From: UBA8190 sp003453695
Lineage (GTDB): Bacteria; Actinomycetota; Acidimicrobiia; Acidimicrobiales; UBA8190
Direction of reading: 5' to 3'
Assembly: GCA_036796975.1 (NCBI GenBank)
Contig: DAIRBY010000001.1
Span: 88,282-152,281, forward strand
DNA length: 64,000 nt
Positions 1 to 8,598 of the stretch are shown here, piece by piece. A program made the position numbers and the translations under genes. Under the pieces are notes generated by a model, which made no database searches, was not told where the DNA came from, and was given only the letters and a program-made list of their open reading frames with translations. Within the stretch, counting starts at the first letter, position 1, and each line of letters opens with the position of its first letter.

Positions 1-1383
1 CAACCCGAACGTGCCGGCTTCCCGGCCGATGCCGGACTGCTTGTAGCCGCCGAAGGGGGCGAGGGGGTTGAAGCCGCCGCCGTTCACCTCCACCTGACCG
101 GCGCGCAGCCGCCGGGCCACCGCTTCGGCACGGGTCTTGTCACCGGCCCACACCCCGGCAGCCAGTCCGTACATGGTCCCGTTAGCGATCTCCACCGCCT
201 CGTCCTCGGTGTCGTAGGGGATGATGGCCAGCACCGGACCGAAGATCTCCTCCTGGGCGATGGTCATGTCCGGGCGCACCTCGGAGAACACGGTGGGACG
301 GACGTAGTACCCCGTCTCCAAGCCCTCGGGTGGCTCGTCCCCGCCGGTGAGGAGCTTGGCACCCTCGTCCACGCCCTTGCGGATGTAGCCCCTGACCCTG
401 TCGCGCTGCACCGAGGAGACGAGCGGCCCCAGGCGGGTGGCGGCGTCGAAGGGGTCACCGGGGAGGTAGGTCTCGGCCGTCTCCACGACCAGCCGCTCCA
501 CTTCGCCCAGCTTGCTGCGGGGCACCAGCATGCGGGTGAGCGCCGAGCAGGTCTGTCCCGAGTTGAGGAAGCAGGCGGACACCCCAGCGGGGACGACTGC
601 CGAGAGGTCGGCGTCTTCCAGCACCACGTTGGCCGACTTGCCCCCGAGCTCGAGCGCCACGCGCTTCACGGACTGGGAGGCGAGCTCCATCACCCGCTTG
701 CCGGCCCGCGTCGATCCGGTGAAGGAGATCATGTCCACGAGGGGGTGAGAGGCGATGGCCTCGCCCACCACGGGACCGGTGCCGCTCACCAAGTTGAACA
801 CGCCGGCGGGCAGGCCGACGTCTTCGAAGATGTCGGCCAGGACGAAGGCGTTGAGCGGCGTGACCTCGCTGGGCTTGACCACCACCGTGCACCCGGCCGC
901 CAAGGCGAAGGCCACCTTCAAGGCGATCTGGTGCAGCGGGTAGTTCCACGGGGTGATGCAGCCGACCACTCCCACGGGCTCCCGCACGATGAGCGAATTC
1001 CCAAGCTCCTCCTCGAAGGGGAACTCGGTGACCACCTGGGCGGCGTTGTAGAAGTTCATCACCGGCAGCCCGACCTGGATCAGGTTGGAGAGCGTGAAGG
1101 GCATGCCCAGCTCCTGGGAGATGAGCGTCGCCAGCTCTGGCGTGCGGGCGGTGAGCCCCTCCTGGACGCGCAGCAGGACCTTGGAGCGCTCGTCCACCGA
1201 GGTGGCCGACCAGCCGGGGAAGGCCTCGGCGGCGGCGCGTGCCGCGGCGTCGACGTCCTCGGGTGTCCCGTCGGGGACGGTGCCGATGACCTCTTCCGTG
1301 GCCGAGTTGACGACCTCGATGGTCCCGGTGCCCGACGACGGCACCCAGGAACCACCGATGTAGAGCTTGTCGCGGACCTCCAT
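1..1383 (-). CDS. Aldehyde dehydrogenase (NAD(P)-dependent), C-terminus cut by window edge
   Basis: Oxidises an aldehyde to the carboxylic acid with NAD(P)+; the substrate cannot be told from sequence. 461 codons are visible with no stop before base 1, so about 20 residues are missing against the usual ~480. Visible landmarks are TPWNYP (Asn147), VKPSE (Lys170), FTGST (221-225), the general-base Glu245 in ELGGKS and the catalytic Cys279 in SGQTCS, so the enzyme should be active. The ATG at 1383 is preceded by a GAGGAGG ribosome site about six bases upstream. It reads in the same direction as the MFS gene but is separated by about 90 bases. Confidence 0.95.
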   Translation of the reverse strand, partial: MEVRDKLYIGGSWVPSSGTGTIEVVNSATEEVIGTVPDGTPEDVDAAARAAAEAFPGWSATSVDERSKVLLRVQEGLTARTPELATLISQELGMPFTLSNLIQVGLPVMNFYNAAQVVTEFPFEEELGNSLIVREPVGVVGCITPWNYPLHQIALKVAFALAAGCTVVVKPSEVTPLNAFVLADIFEDVGLPAGVFNLVSGTGPVVGEAIASHPLVDMISFTGSTRAGKRVMELASQSVKRVALELGGKSANVVLEDADLSAVVPAGVSACFLNSGQTCSALTRMLVPRSKLGEVERLVVETAETYLPGDPFDAATRLGPLVSSVQRDRVRGYIRKGVDEGAKLLTGGDEPPEGLETGYYVRPTVFSEVRPDMTIAQEEIFGPVLAIIPYDTEDEAVEIANGTMYGLAAGVWAGDKTRAEAVARRLRAGQVEVNGGGFNPLAPFGGYKQSGIGREAGTFGL

Positions 1384-1475
1384 CGCGGCCTCCTCGGTCA
1401 GGCCGCCGCTCCAGGCAGCGGACTTGGCGACACGATGCTACGCCCTGGGCTGCGGCGTGCCCCCGGCGGCAGCGG

Positions 1476-2990
1476 TCAGGGGTCGAGGTCCTTCCCCGGG
1501 GCCGACCGAACGGTGCCGGGGGCACAAGGCGTGGCGGCGGTGTCGTCCCCGGCGTAGGGATCGCCGAGAAGGTCGCGCGCCCGGGCGAAGAGCGAGGCGG
1601 CGTCGGCGTCGGCCGCCGTCACGGTCCCGCCGAACAGCTGGCGGCCACCTCCCGTCACCTGCCGCAGGGACCAGTCGGAGAACCGCTCGAGGAGGCCGTC
1701 CAGAGACGGGCGCTCGCCCCCCGCCGGCACCCACAGCCACAACATGATCACCGCCTGGAGCACGCCGGCCACGGCGGGGAACACCCAGATGACGCGGTAG
1801 TCACCGGTGCGGTCCACCGCCCATGCCGCCGCGAAGGCGAACACGAGGCCGAAGGCACTGAACGGGGCGACCAGCTTTCCCAACAGCTCACCGAGGCCGC
1901 CGTAGGTGGGAAGCAGGCGCAGGATCATGGGGGCGAGTGAGATCACGAAGGCGAAGAACAGCGGCGCTCCGGCGAAGGCCAGCACCACCGTCTGCCAGAT
2001 GTGGGTCGAGGCGAACTGCAGAACCGACAACACCGCTCCCGCCGCCGGCGCTGCCACGGCCACCTGCTTGCGGGTCAGCGACCGGCTGAGCAGGACGCCG
2101 GCACCGACACCGAAGATCAACAGCGGCACCCCGGTGACCCACCCGGCCAGGGTCTGCACGGGCGCACCGGCGTGCTGGACCTTCTGGAAGTAGACGATGG
2201 CGAGGTACCCGGTGGCACTGACCCCGGCCCAGAACACGAGGATGCCCGCCAAAAGGACGCCGCCGTTGGGGGCGTGCAGGATGTCGAGAAGCTCTCGGCG
2301 CCAGGGGACGGCGGGTCGGGCCCGTTCCCGGGCCGAGACCTCCCGGGCCGCCGCAGACTCCCGCACCAAGGCCAGCACCACCACGGCCGCCGCCACCATC
2401 AGGACCGCCGCCAGGCGGAAGGCCAGGTTCCAGGTGGCGGGGTCGCCCGTGCGCCAGGTGGCCAGGACCGTGAACTTGATGGCGAGACTGACGATGGCCC
2501 CGAAGACGCCCACCACCACGGCCGCCTTCACCGTGCGACTCTTGCCGAAGGTCTCGGGGACGACGGCCAGGTTGGTGAGGCCGAACACCACGCTCGCCGT
2601 CTTGGCCGCCACCACCAGGGCCACGAGCGGCCAGTACCCCGGCACCACGGTGAAGGCCCACGTGCAGGTGGCCATGACGAGCAGTCCCGCCGCCATGTAG
2701 GGGGCCCGCCGCCCCGCCGGTCCCCGGGTCCGGTCGCTGGCGCGGCCGAGGACCGGGTAGGCGAGCCACCCGACGAGCCGGTTGGCACACAGCGCGAAGG
2801 TGATGGCCAGCGCGCTCGACACCCGTGACGACACGAGCAGGGTGAGGAGCACGCCCGACACGGCCAGATAGGCGCGTGGTCCCGCCAGCCCGAGGGCGAG
2901 GCCGGCCATGGTGCGCACCCGCCGCCCCTCCACCGCCCAGCCCGAGCGGACGACGTCTTCGGCGGGCGCGGCGACTTCGATCCCGGACAT
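1476..2990 (-). CDS. Major facilitator superfamily transporter
   Basis: Integral membrane transporter of 504 residues with about twelve hydrophobic segments. The cytoplasmic loop after the second segment carries a signature close to the MFS A-motif and the GPH/sugar-type variant (GRASDRTRGPAGRRAPYM, residues ~82-99). A charged linker near residue 210-230 divides the two six-helix halves, and the C-terminal ~80 residues are a soluble tail. The start is seven bases downstream of the SDR stop, so co-expression with the SDR and enoyl-CoA hydratase is likely. Substrate is unknown; import of a carboxylic or sugar-like compound for the neighbouring CoA pathway is only a guess. Confidence 0.85.
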   Translation of the reverse strand: MSGIEVAAPAEDVVRSGWAVEGRRVRTMAGLALGLAGPRAYLAVSGVLLTLLVSSRVSSALAITFALCANRLVGWLAYPVLGRASDRTRGPAGRRAPYMAAGLLVMATCTWAFTVVPGYWPLVALVVAAKTASVVFGLTNLAVVPETFGKSRTVKAAVVVGVFGAIVSLAIKFTVLATWRTGDPATWNLAFRLAAVLMVAAAVVVLALVRESAAAREVSARERARPAVPWRRELLDILHAPNGGVLLAGILVFWAGVSATGYLAIVYFQKVQHAGAPVQTLAGWVTGVPLLIFGVGAGVLLSRSLTRKQVAVAAPAAGAVLSVLQFASTHIWQTVVLAFAGAPLFFAFVISLAPMILRLLPTYGGLGELLGKLVAPFSAFGLVFAFAAAWAVDRTGDYRVIWVFPAVAGVLQAVIMLWLWVPAGGERPSLDGLLERFSDWSLRQVTGGGRQLFGGTVTAADADAASLFARARDLLGDPYAGDDTAATPCAPGTVRSAPGKDLDP

Positions 2991-2996
2991 GACGAG

Positions 2997-3881
2997 CTAC
3001 GCCGGCGGGGTCGGAGGGAGGGCGTCGGCGATCTGGGTGCGCACAGGCACGAACTCCGGCATCACGAAGTGACGACGGAGCCAGTTGGCCCCGTCCACCA
3101 CCAGGGTATGCCCGGTCACGAAGCTGGCGTACGGCGAGCACAGCCAGGTCGCCGCCCATCCCAGCTCGTGCAGCCGGCCCAACCGACCCGCCGGCTGGCG
3201 CCGGGCGTCCACGTCCTCGCCGGCTCCGGCGCGCAGGACGGTGAGCTCGGGGCGCATGTCCTCGTGGACGAACAGCCCCGGTGCCAAGGCGTTCACGCGG
3301 ACCCCCTGCGGCGCCCACTCCACCGCCAGGGTCTTCGTGAGGTTCTCCACCGCCGCCTTGGCGGCGGCGGTGTGCACCATGCCCGGCCCCCCGGTGAAGG
3401 CCTGCGTGGCGAGGATGTTGCAGACGACGGCGGGCTCACCATCCCGGCTGGCCCGACGGAAGAGCTCCTGGGAACAGAAGAAGGTGCCGTCCAGGACGAT
3501 CTGGGTGACCGCCCTCCAGCCGTTCGGACTCAGGTCCTCGGCGGGCACGGGGAAGTTGGCGGCGGCGTTGTTCACCAGCACCCGCACCGGACCCAGCGCC
3601 GCCTCCACCGTGTCGAAAGCCGCCGACAGCTCCTCGGGTCGGCGCACATCCGCCTCGGCCGCGACGGCTCGGCCCCCGGCCGCCTCCACGGCCTCGACAC
3701 CAGCCCGGCGGTGCTCGGCGCGGCGCGACACCACGCCCACCGCCGCGCCGGCCCGGGCGAACTCGACGGCGATGGCCCGGCCCAGCCCCGTGCCTCCTCC
3801 GGTCACCACGACGGTCGTGCCGGCGAAGGTGTCGGGGGGGAGCATGGGCCGGCCCGCGGGGGGCGGCTCCGAGAGGGGCAC
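2997..3881 (-). CDS. Short-chain dehydrogenase/reductase, 2,4-dienoyl-CoA-reductase-like
   Basis: NAD(P)-dependent oxidoreductase of 294 residues. The Rossmann motif TGGGTGLG is at 27-34 and NNAA at 104-107. At the active site the usual YxxxK is replaced by T171-A-A-A-K175, with Lys kept and Tyr absent; loss of that Tyr is known in the 2,4-dienoyl-CoA reductase branch of SDRs. Together with the adjoining enoyl-CoA hydratase this suggests fatty-acyl-CoA metabolism. The GTG at 3881 has an AGGG site five bases upstream; ATG at 3845 is an alternative start. The gene begins just after the hydratase stop (3886), so the two are probably translationally coupled. Confidence 0.88.
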   Translation of the reverse strand: MPLSEPPPAGRPMLPPDTFAGTTVVVTGGGTGLGRAIAVEFARAGAAVGVVSRRAEHRRAGVEAVEAAGGRAVAAEADVRRPEELSAAFDTVEAALGPVRVLVNNAAANFPVPAEDLSPNGWRAVTQIVLDGTFFCSQELFRRASRDGEPAVVCNILATQAFTGGPGMVHTAAAKAAVENLTKTLAVEWAPQGVRVNALAPGLFVHEDMRPELTVLRAGAGEDVDARRQPAGRLGRLHELGWAATWLCSPYASFVTGHTLVVDGANWLRRHFVMPEFVPVRTQIADALPPTPPA

Positions 3882-3885
3882 GGCC

Positions 3886-4719
3886 CTATTTCCCTTCGAA
3901 GGTCACCGGCTTCTTGGCCGCCTTGGCGGCATAGCCGGCCGGCATGTCCTCGGAGACGAACTCGATGGCCGCGCTCATGGCCTCGAAGCGCATCGACTCG
4001 GCCAGTCCCCGGTAGGTGAAGTGGTCGATCGTCCGCTTGATGCTCTGGACGGCGAGCGGGGCGTTGCCGGCGATCTCGCCGGCCACGGCCATGGCGGCCT
4101 GCTCCAGCTCTCCGGTGGTGGTGACCTGCTGGACGAGCCCGAGGCGTTCCGCCAAGGCGGCGTCGATGCGCCGTCCGGTCATGGCCAGCAGCTTGGCCCA
4201 GCCGGCGCCCACCTCATGGGCGAGACGGAGGTCACCACCGCCGTCGATACCCACCCCCACCTGGGCCTCGGGCAGGGCGAAGACGGCGTCGTCGGCGGCC
4301 AGGCGGATGTCGGCCATGAGGGCCAGCTCGAAGCCGAAGCCGAGGCAGTACCCCTGCACCGCCACCACGACGGGCTGGGGCAGCTCGGCGAAGGACTTGA
4401 ACTGGTCGTGGGCCCAGCGGATGCCTTCGTAGTAGTTGCGGGCCTTCTCGGCGGGCGAGCGACCCGTCACCCGGTCCTCGGGCATGCCCAGGTCGATACC
4501 GGCACAGAAGGCACGACCCTCGGCGCGCAGGACGACCACCCGGACCCGCTCGTCGAAGCGGATCTGGTTGGCGCGCGCCCCCAGCTGCCGTGTCGCCTCC
4601 CAGCTCCAGGCGTTCAGCTTGCCGGGGTTGTCGAGCGTGAGCACCGCCACGTGGCCCTCGACGTCGAGACGGAGCATCCAGTCCTTCTCGTCGACCAGCG
4701 GAGAGGTGGAGAAAGGCAT
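3886..4719 (-). CDS. Enoyl-CoA hydratase/isomerase (crotonase) family protein
   Basis: Crotonase-fold enzyme of 277 residues, normal length for the family. The oxyanion-hole segments are FCAGIDLG (~71-78) and GYCLGFGFELA (~123-133). Both catalytic glutamates of true hydratases are present: Glu131 in the FELA segment and Glu151 in LPEAQVG, so hydration of a 2-enoyl-CoA is the simplest call. The ATG is preceded by GAGGAG. It lies in a minus-strand run hydratase, SDR, MFS, which looks like a small acyl-CoA catabolic unit placed directly downstream of polysaccharide genes. Confidence 0.92.
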   Translation of the reverse strand: MPFSTSPLVDEKDWMLRLDVEGHVAVLTLDNPGKLNAWSWEATRQLGARANQIRFDERVRVVVLRAEGRAFCAGIDLGMPEDRVTGRSPAEKARNYYEGIRWAHDQFKSFAELPQPVVVAVQGYCLGFGFELALMADIRLAADDAVFALPEAQVGVGIDGGGDLRLAHEVGAGWAKLLAMTGRRIDAALAERLGLVQQVTTTGELEQAAMAVAGEIAGNAPLAVQSIKRTIDHFTYRGLAESMRFEAMSAAIEFVSEDMPAGYAAKAAKKPVTFEGK

Positions 4720-4726
4720 CGACTCC

Positions 4727-5440
4727 TCACCTTCTGGCGGTGAACCGGTAGCGCACCAGGGTCCCCAGGGCGCGAATGCCGTCGTGCCAGTCGAACTTCT
4801 GTCCTTCGGACACCTCGCGCGCCGCGTAGGAGATGGGCACCTCGTAGATGCGAACCCCTCGGCGCAGGAGTTTGGCCGTGATCTCCGGCTCGAACTCGAA
4901 GCGGTCAGCGTCGATGGTCATCCCGTCGAGCACGCTCCGGTCGAAAAGCTTCGAGCACGTCTCGATGTCCGACAGCGTGGTACCGAACAGCACGTCGGTG
5001 GCCAGGGCGAGCAGACGGTTGCCCACCCAGCTGGACAGGCGCATGTTCTTCCGCTCGCCGGTGAAACGGCTGCCGTAGACGACCTTGGCCTTGCCCTTGA
5101 GGACGGGATCCAGCAGCCGGGGCCAATCGTCAGGGTCGTACTCGAGGTCGGCATCCTGGATGAGCACCAGCTGCCCGCTGGCCTTGTCCAAGCCGGAGCG
5201 GATGGCCGCTCCCTTGCCCCGGTTCTCAGAGTGCCGGATGATCCGAACCGTCGAGTCCTCGAGTGCCGAGAGCACCTTCCCTGTCCCGTCGGTGGAACCG
5301 TCGTCCACGACGATGATCTCGACCGGCACGGGAAGCTCCGCCGCTCGTATCCGGCGCAGGACCTCGACGACGGTGTTGCGCTCGTTGTACACGGGCACGA
5401 TCACCGAGAGCAGGCGCTCGTCGGCGTGATGCGCTTCCAC
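4727..5440 (-). CDS. Family 2 glycosyltransferase, polyprenyl-phosphate sugar synthase type
   Basis: 237-residue GT2 resembling dolichyl/undecaprenyl-phosphate mannose or glucose synthases. It has the nucleotide-binding start SVIVPVYNE (~12-20), VDDGSTDGT (~45-53), and IQDADLEYDP, whose DxD-type acidic pair binds the metal-NDP-sugar. No C-terminal membrane helices are visible, so this is the soluble type. Starts with GTG. It ends eight bases before the hydratase start and begins four bases after the epimerase stop, so it belongs with the epimerase and UDP-glucose dehydrogenase as a sugar-donor unit. The exact sugar is unknown. Confidence 0.88.
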   Translation of the reverse strand: MEAHHADERLLSVIVPVYNERNTVVEVLRRIRAAELPVPVEIIVVDDGSTDGTGKVLSALEDSTVRIIRHSENRGKGAAIRSGLDKASGQLVLIQDADLEYDPDDWPRLLDPVLKGKAKVVYGSRFTGERKNMRLSSWVGNRLLALATDVLFGTTLSDIETCSKLFDRSVLDGMTIDADRFEFEPEITAKLLRRGVRIYEVPISYAAREVSEGQKFDWHDGIRALGTLVRYRFTARR

Positions 5441-5443
5441 TGC

Positions 5444-6403
5444 TCAGATCCCCCTGTCGCCGGCGACCGGCACCGCTGCCCCGAAGTACTCCGCCGTCAT
5501 ACGAAGACCTTGCGCCAACTCCACCTTGGGCTCCCATCCCAGCAAGCGGCGAGCCGTCGAGATGTCCGGGCACCGACGCGCGGGGTCGTCGGCTGGCAAC
5601 TCGCCATGGACGATGGGGGACGACGATCCCGTCAGGTCGAGCACCTGTGTGGCCAGCTCCAACACGGTGATCTCGTGAGGATTGCCGATGTTGACCGGCC
5701 CGAGGACGTCCGAGTCGAACAGCGCCAGGATGCCCGTCACTTCGTCGTCGACGAAGCAGAGGCTCCTCGTTTGGCTGCCGTCTCCATAGACGGTGAGTGG
5801 CAAGCCTCCCAGGGCCTGCACCAAGAAGTTCGAGACCACCCGTCCGTCGCCGGGGGCCAGCCGCGGCCCGTAGGTGTTGAAGATGCGAACGATGGCCACG
5901 TCCGTCCCCAGGCTGCGATGCCAGGCCATGGTGAGGGCCTCGGCGAACCGCTTGGCCTCGTCGTACACGCTGCGAGGGCCGATGGGGTTCACGTTCCCCC
6001 AGTAGCCCTCGGTCTGGGGATGGACCTCGGGGTCGCCGTACACCTCGCTGGTCGACGCCAGCAGGCACCGGGCCCCGTGGGCGGTCGCCAGCGCCAAGGC
6101 GTGGCGGGTCCCTTCGCTGCCCACGGCCAGCGTCTCGAGAGGCCGGGCCAGATAGGCGGGAGGCGAAGCCGGGCTGGCCAGGTGCAGCACGCCGTCGACC
6201 TGGCCCTCCACGTCCAGTCCCCGACTGACGTCCTGCACCATCAGCTCGAAGCCCTCGTGGCCCACGAGCTGGGCGACGTTGGCCTCCGACCCGGTGGAGA
6301 GGTCGTCCACGCACACCACCCGGTCCCCCCTCGCCACCAGGGCGTCGCAGAGGTGGGACCCGAGGAAGCCGGCTCCGCCGGTGACGACGATGCGGGCGCT
6401 CAC
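5444..6403 (-). CDS. NAD-dependent epimerase/dehydratase, UDP-glucuronate decarboxylase (UDP-xylose synthase)-like
   Basis: Extended SDR of 319 residues. The NAD motif TGGAGFLGSH is near the N-terminus, a Thr/Ser stretch (STSEVYGDP) follows, and the catalytic YxxxK is YDEAK. The SVYDEAKRFAEAL and RIFNTYGPR segments resemble UDP-xylose synthase, which decarboxylates UDP-glucuronate. This fits the gene immediately upstream, UDP-glucose dehydrogenase, which makes UDP-glucuronate. The GTG start at 6403 overlaps the dehydrogenase stop as GTGA, so translation is coupled and longer upstream starts are unlikely. UDP-glucuronate 4-epimerase is a less likely alternative. Confidence 0.88.
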   Translation of the reverse strand: MSARIVVTGGAGFLGSHLCDALVARGDRVVCVDDLSTGSEANVAQLVGHEGFELMVQDVSRGLDVEGQVDGVLHLASPASPPAYLARPLETLAVGSEGTRHALALATAHGARCLLASTSEVYGDPEVHPQTEGYWGNVNPIGPRSVYDEAKRFAEALTMAWHRSLGTDVAIVRIFNTYGPRLAPGDGRVVSNFLVQALGGLPLTVYGDGSQTRSLCFVDDEVTGILALFDSDVLGPVNIGNPHEITVLELATQVLDLTGSSSPIVHGELPADDPARRCPDISTARRLLGWEPKVELAQGLRMTAEYFGAAVPVAGDRGI

Positions 6404-7710
6404 ACCCGGCCGACGCCGACGTAGGAGAAGCCCATGCGCTTGAGGGCGGCAGGGTCGAGGAGATTGCGGGCGTCGACCACCTGGGCACGGGCCATCGCCG
6501 TCCGCACCTTGGCATGGTCGAGCCAGCGGAATTCGTCCCATTCGGTGAGGATGACCAGCGCCTCGGCGCCGTCGCAGGCGCCGTACGGATCGGGGCAGAT
6601 CTCCACGCCGGCGGGGAGGTCGGAGGCTCGGTCCGTCACCGTCGGGTCATAGGCGCGCACCGTGGCGCCACCCTCGACGAGGCGCCGGATGATCTCCACC
6701 GCCGGGGAGTACCTCCGATCGTCGGTCCCGGCCTTGAAGGTGAGCCCCCAGGCGGCCACCCGGTGGCCGGTCAGGTCGCCCTCGAGGGCGTCACGGACCT
6801 TGGACACCACGGCGGCCAGATGGACGTCGTTGGCCTCGATGGCGCTGCGCAGGATGCCGAAGTCGTATCCGGCCATGGCTGAGATGTGCAGCAGCGCCCG
6901 GGTGTCCTTGGGGAGGCACGAACCACCCCATCCCGGGCCCGGCCGCAGGTAGTCGAAGCCGATCCTGTGGTCGTACCCCATGCCCAAGAGCACGTCCCGG
7001 ACGTCGGCGCCCACGGTCTCGCACAAGCTGGCAACGGCGTTCACGAAGCTCAACTTGGTGGCGAGAAAGGCGTTGCAGGCGTACTTGATCGTCTCCGAGG
7101 TGGCGGCATCGGTCACGATGAGCGGTGCCTGCGTCTCGGCGAACAGCCGCCCCACCCGGGCTGCGGCCTCCTGGTCGTCGGAACCGACGACGACGCGGTC
7201 GGGATGGAGGAAGTCGTGCACGGCTGTGCCCTCGCGCAGGAACTCCGGGTTGGACACCACGGCGATGTCCGCCCGTCCGATCCACTGCTCCACCAAGGCG
7301 GCCGATCCCACGGGGACCGTCGACTTGTTGATCACCACCGCCCCCCGCTCGAGGACGGGGCCGATCTCGCTCGATGCCGACTCCAGGGCCGAGACGTCGG
7401 CCGACCCGTCGGCCCCCTGGGGAGTGGGCAGGCACAGGAACACGAACTCCGCTCCCGCCACCGACGGCCCGGCGCCCTGTACGAAGCGAAGCCGGCCGGA
7501 GCGCAGCGTCTGCGCCAGCAGGTCCTCGATCCCCTCTTCGAAGATCGTCGGCCGTCCCCGGCTGAGCTGCTCGACCTTGGCCGGGTCGGACTCCCCACAG
7601 CACACCCGGTGGCCGAGGTGGGCGAGGCAGACGGCGGTGGTCAGACCCACGTACCCGGCGCCAACGACGGCCACCGACGCGCTGTAGCGGGGCTGGGGCG
7701 TGCCGCTCAT
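6400..7710 (-). CDS. UDP-glucose 6-dehydrogenase
   Basis: Oxidises UDP-glucose to UDP-glucuronate with two NAD+, in the cytoplasm. 436 residues. Visible features are the N-terminal Rossmann motif GAGYVGL (17-23), the NKSTVPVG segment (~128-135), NPEFLREG (~154-161), and the catalytic Cys265 in GGSCLPKD. The C-terminal UDP-binding domain contains LTFKAGTDDRR, expected for the family. The ATG at 7710 was chosen because it directly precedes the Rossmann fold; upstream in-frame sequence is low-complexity and not coding-like. It feeds the overlapping decarboxylase gene downstream. Confidence 0.95.
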   Translation of the reverse strand: MSGTPQPRYSASVAVVGAGYVGLTTAVCLAHLGHRVCCGESDPAKVEQLSRGRPTIFEEGIEDLLAQTLRSGRLRFVQGAGPSVAGAEFVFLCLPTPQGADGSADVSALESASSEIGPVLERGAVVINKSTVPVGSAALVEQWIGRADIAVVSNPEFLREGTAVHDFLHPDRVVVGSDDQEAAARVGRLFAETQAPLIVTDAATSETIKYACNAFLATKLSFVNAVASLCETVGADVRDVLLGMGYDHRIGFDYLRPGPGWGGSCLPKDTRALLHISAMAGYDFGILRSAIEANDVHLAAVVSKVRDALEGDLTGHRVAAWGLTFKAGTDDRRYSPAVEIIRRLVEGGATVRAYDPTVTDRASDLPAGVEICPDPYGACDGAEALVILTEWDEFRWLDHAKVRTAMARAQVVDARNLLDPAALKRMGFSYVGVGRV

Positions 7711-7905
7711 GGGCGCAGCCCGGGAACAGCGGTGGAGGGCGCTGCGGCCACCGGGTACGCCGGTCGGCGGCGGCGACCTGGGTGGGCAAGGCTGGGCATG
7801 GCGGGCGGCTCCGATCCTGCCTCGGCCGGGCGGACCGGCCACCTGAGAGCACGCCAGTATCCCACGGCCCCACAACGGCCGGAGTTTCCATAGCGGTCCA
7901 TATGT

Positions 7906-7928
7906 ACATAGCATTCGTTATGCAATGT
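7906..7928. promoter_or_regulatory. Imperfect palindrome over the tetR start codon, likely self-operator
   Basis: Two half-sites ACATaGCAT and ATGCaATGT flank a five-base spacer; 8 of 9 positions are complementary. The palindrome covers the start codon (7925) and the TAGCAT box at 7909-7914. Many TetR-family proteins repress their own gene from such a site. The palindrome is seen; its role is inferred. Confidence 0.6.
7909..7914 (+). promoter_or_regulatory. Candidate -10 box (TAGCAT) for leaderless tetR transcript
   Basis: A TANNNT box lies ten bases before the ATG at 7925, with no purine-rich ribosome site between, which fits a transcript starting at or next to the start codon. Confidence 0.4.
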
Positions 7929-8557
7929 CCCTGCCGGTGGCACGTCAGACACAACGTCAACGCCGGGCCCAGACCCGCGCCGCACTGATCGCCGCCGCCG
8001 CCGAGCTGTTCGCCGACCTGGGCTACGACGCCGTGTCGGTGGACGCCGTCGCCGAGCTGGCCGGGAGGACCTCGGGGGCGGTGTACGACCACTTCGGCTC
8101 GAAACAGGGACTGCTCCTGGCCGTGCTCGACGACTGGTCGCAGACCACGGTCTCGGCGCTGGTTTCGGCCTTCCAGGGCACGGAGACGCTCCGCCAGCGC
8201 TTGCACGCCGTGGCCACCACCATGATCGTGGAGCCCAGCGACGGCACCCAGCGGATGCTGCTGCTCGAGCACGAGCTGTCCTTGCGGGCCGCCCGTGACC
8301 CCGTGGTCGCCACCGCCGTCCGGCGTCGCGGGGCCCGCATGAGACAGCGCCTGGTCCGCGGCCTGGCCAGCTGGAAGGAGGAGGGAGTGCTGCCCGACAG
8401 CTCCGCTCCTGCCGAGGACCTGGCCGCCACCGTCGCCGCTCTCGTGATGGGCATGGAGATGCAGCAGCGGATCGAGCCGGGTTCCTTCGACGCAGACAGC
8501 GCGGCGGGCGTGCTGGAAGCAGCGCTCACGTCCGGGGCCGACCCTCCCGGCCCCTGA
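7925..8557 (+). CDS. TetR/AcrR family transcriptional regulator
   Basis: 210-residue DNA-binding repressor-type protein. The N-terminal helix-turn-helix is clear (residues ~14-60: AALIAAAAELFADLGYDAVSV, then VAELAGRTSGAVYDHFGSKQGLL). The C-terminal ligand-binding part is helical and not assignable to an effector. It is divergent from the UDP-glucose dehydrogenase gene and reads toward the nitronate monooxygenase, 41 bases downstream, which is the best candidate target besides itself. A palindrome overlaps its start codon. Confidence 0.92.
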   Translation: MSLPVARQTQRQRRAQTRAALIAAAAELFADLGYDAVSVDAVAELAGRTSGAVYDHFGSKQGLLLAVLDDWSQTTVSALVSAFQGTETLRQRLHAVATTMIVEPSDGTQRMLLLEHELSLRAARDPVVATAVRRRGARMRQRLVRGLASWKEEGVLPDSSAPAEDLAATVAALVMGMEMQQRIEPGSFDADSAAGVLEAALTSGADPPGP

Positions 8558-8598
8558 GCGAGATCACCGCAGGAACACAGAGAAAAGAGGAGAAGCCA

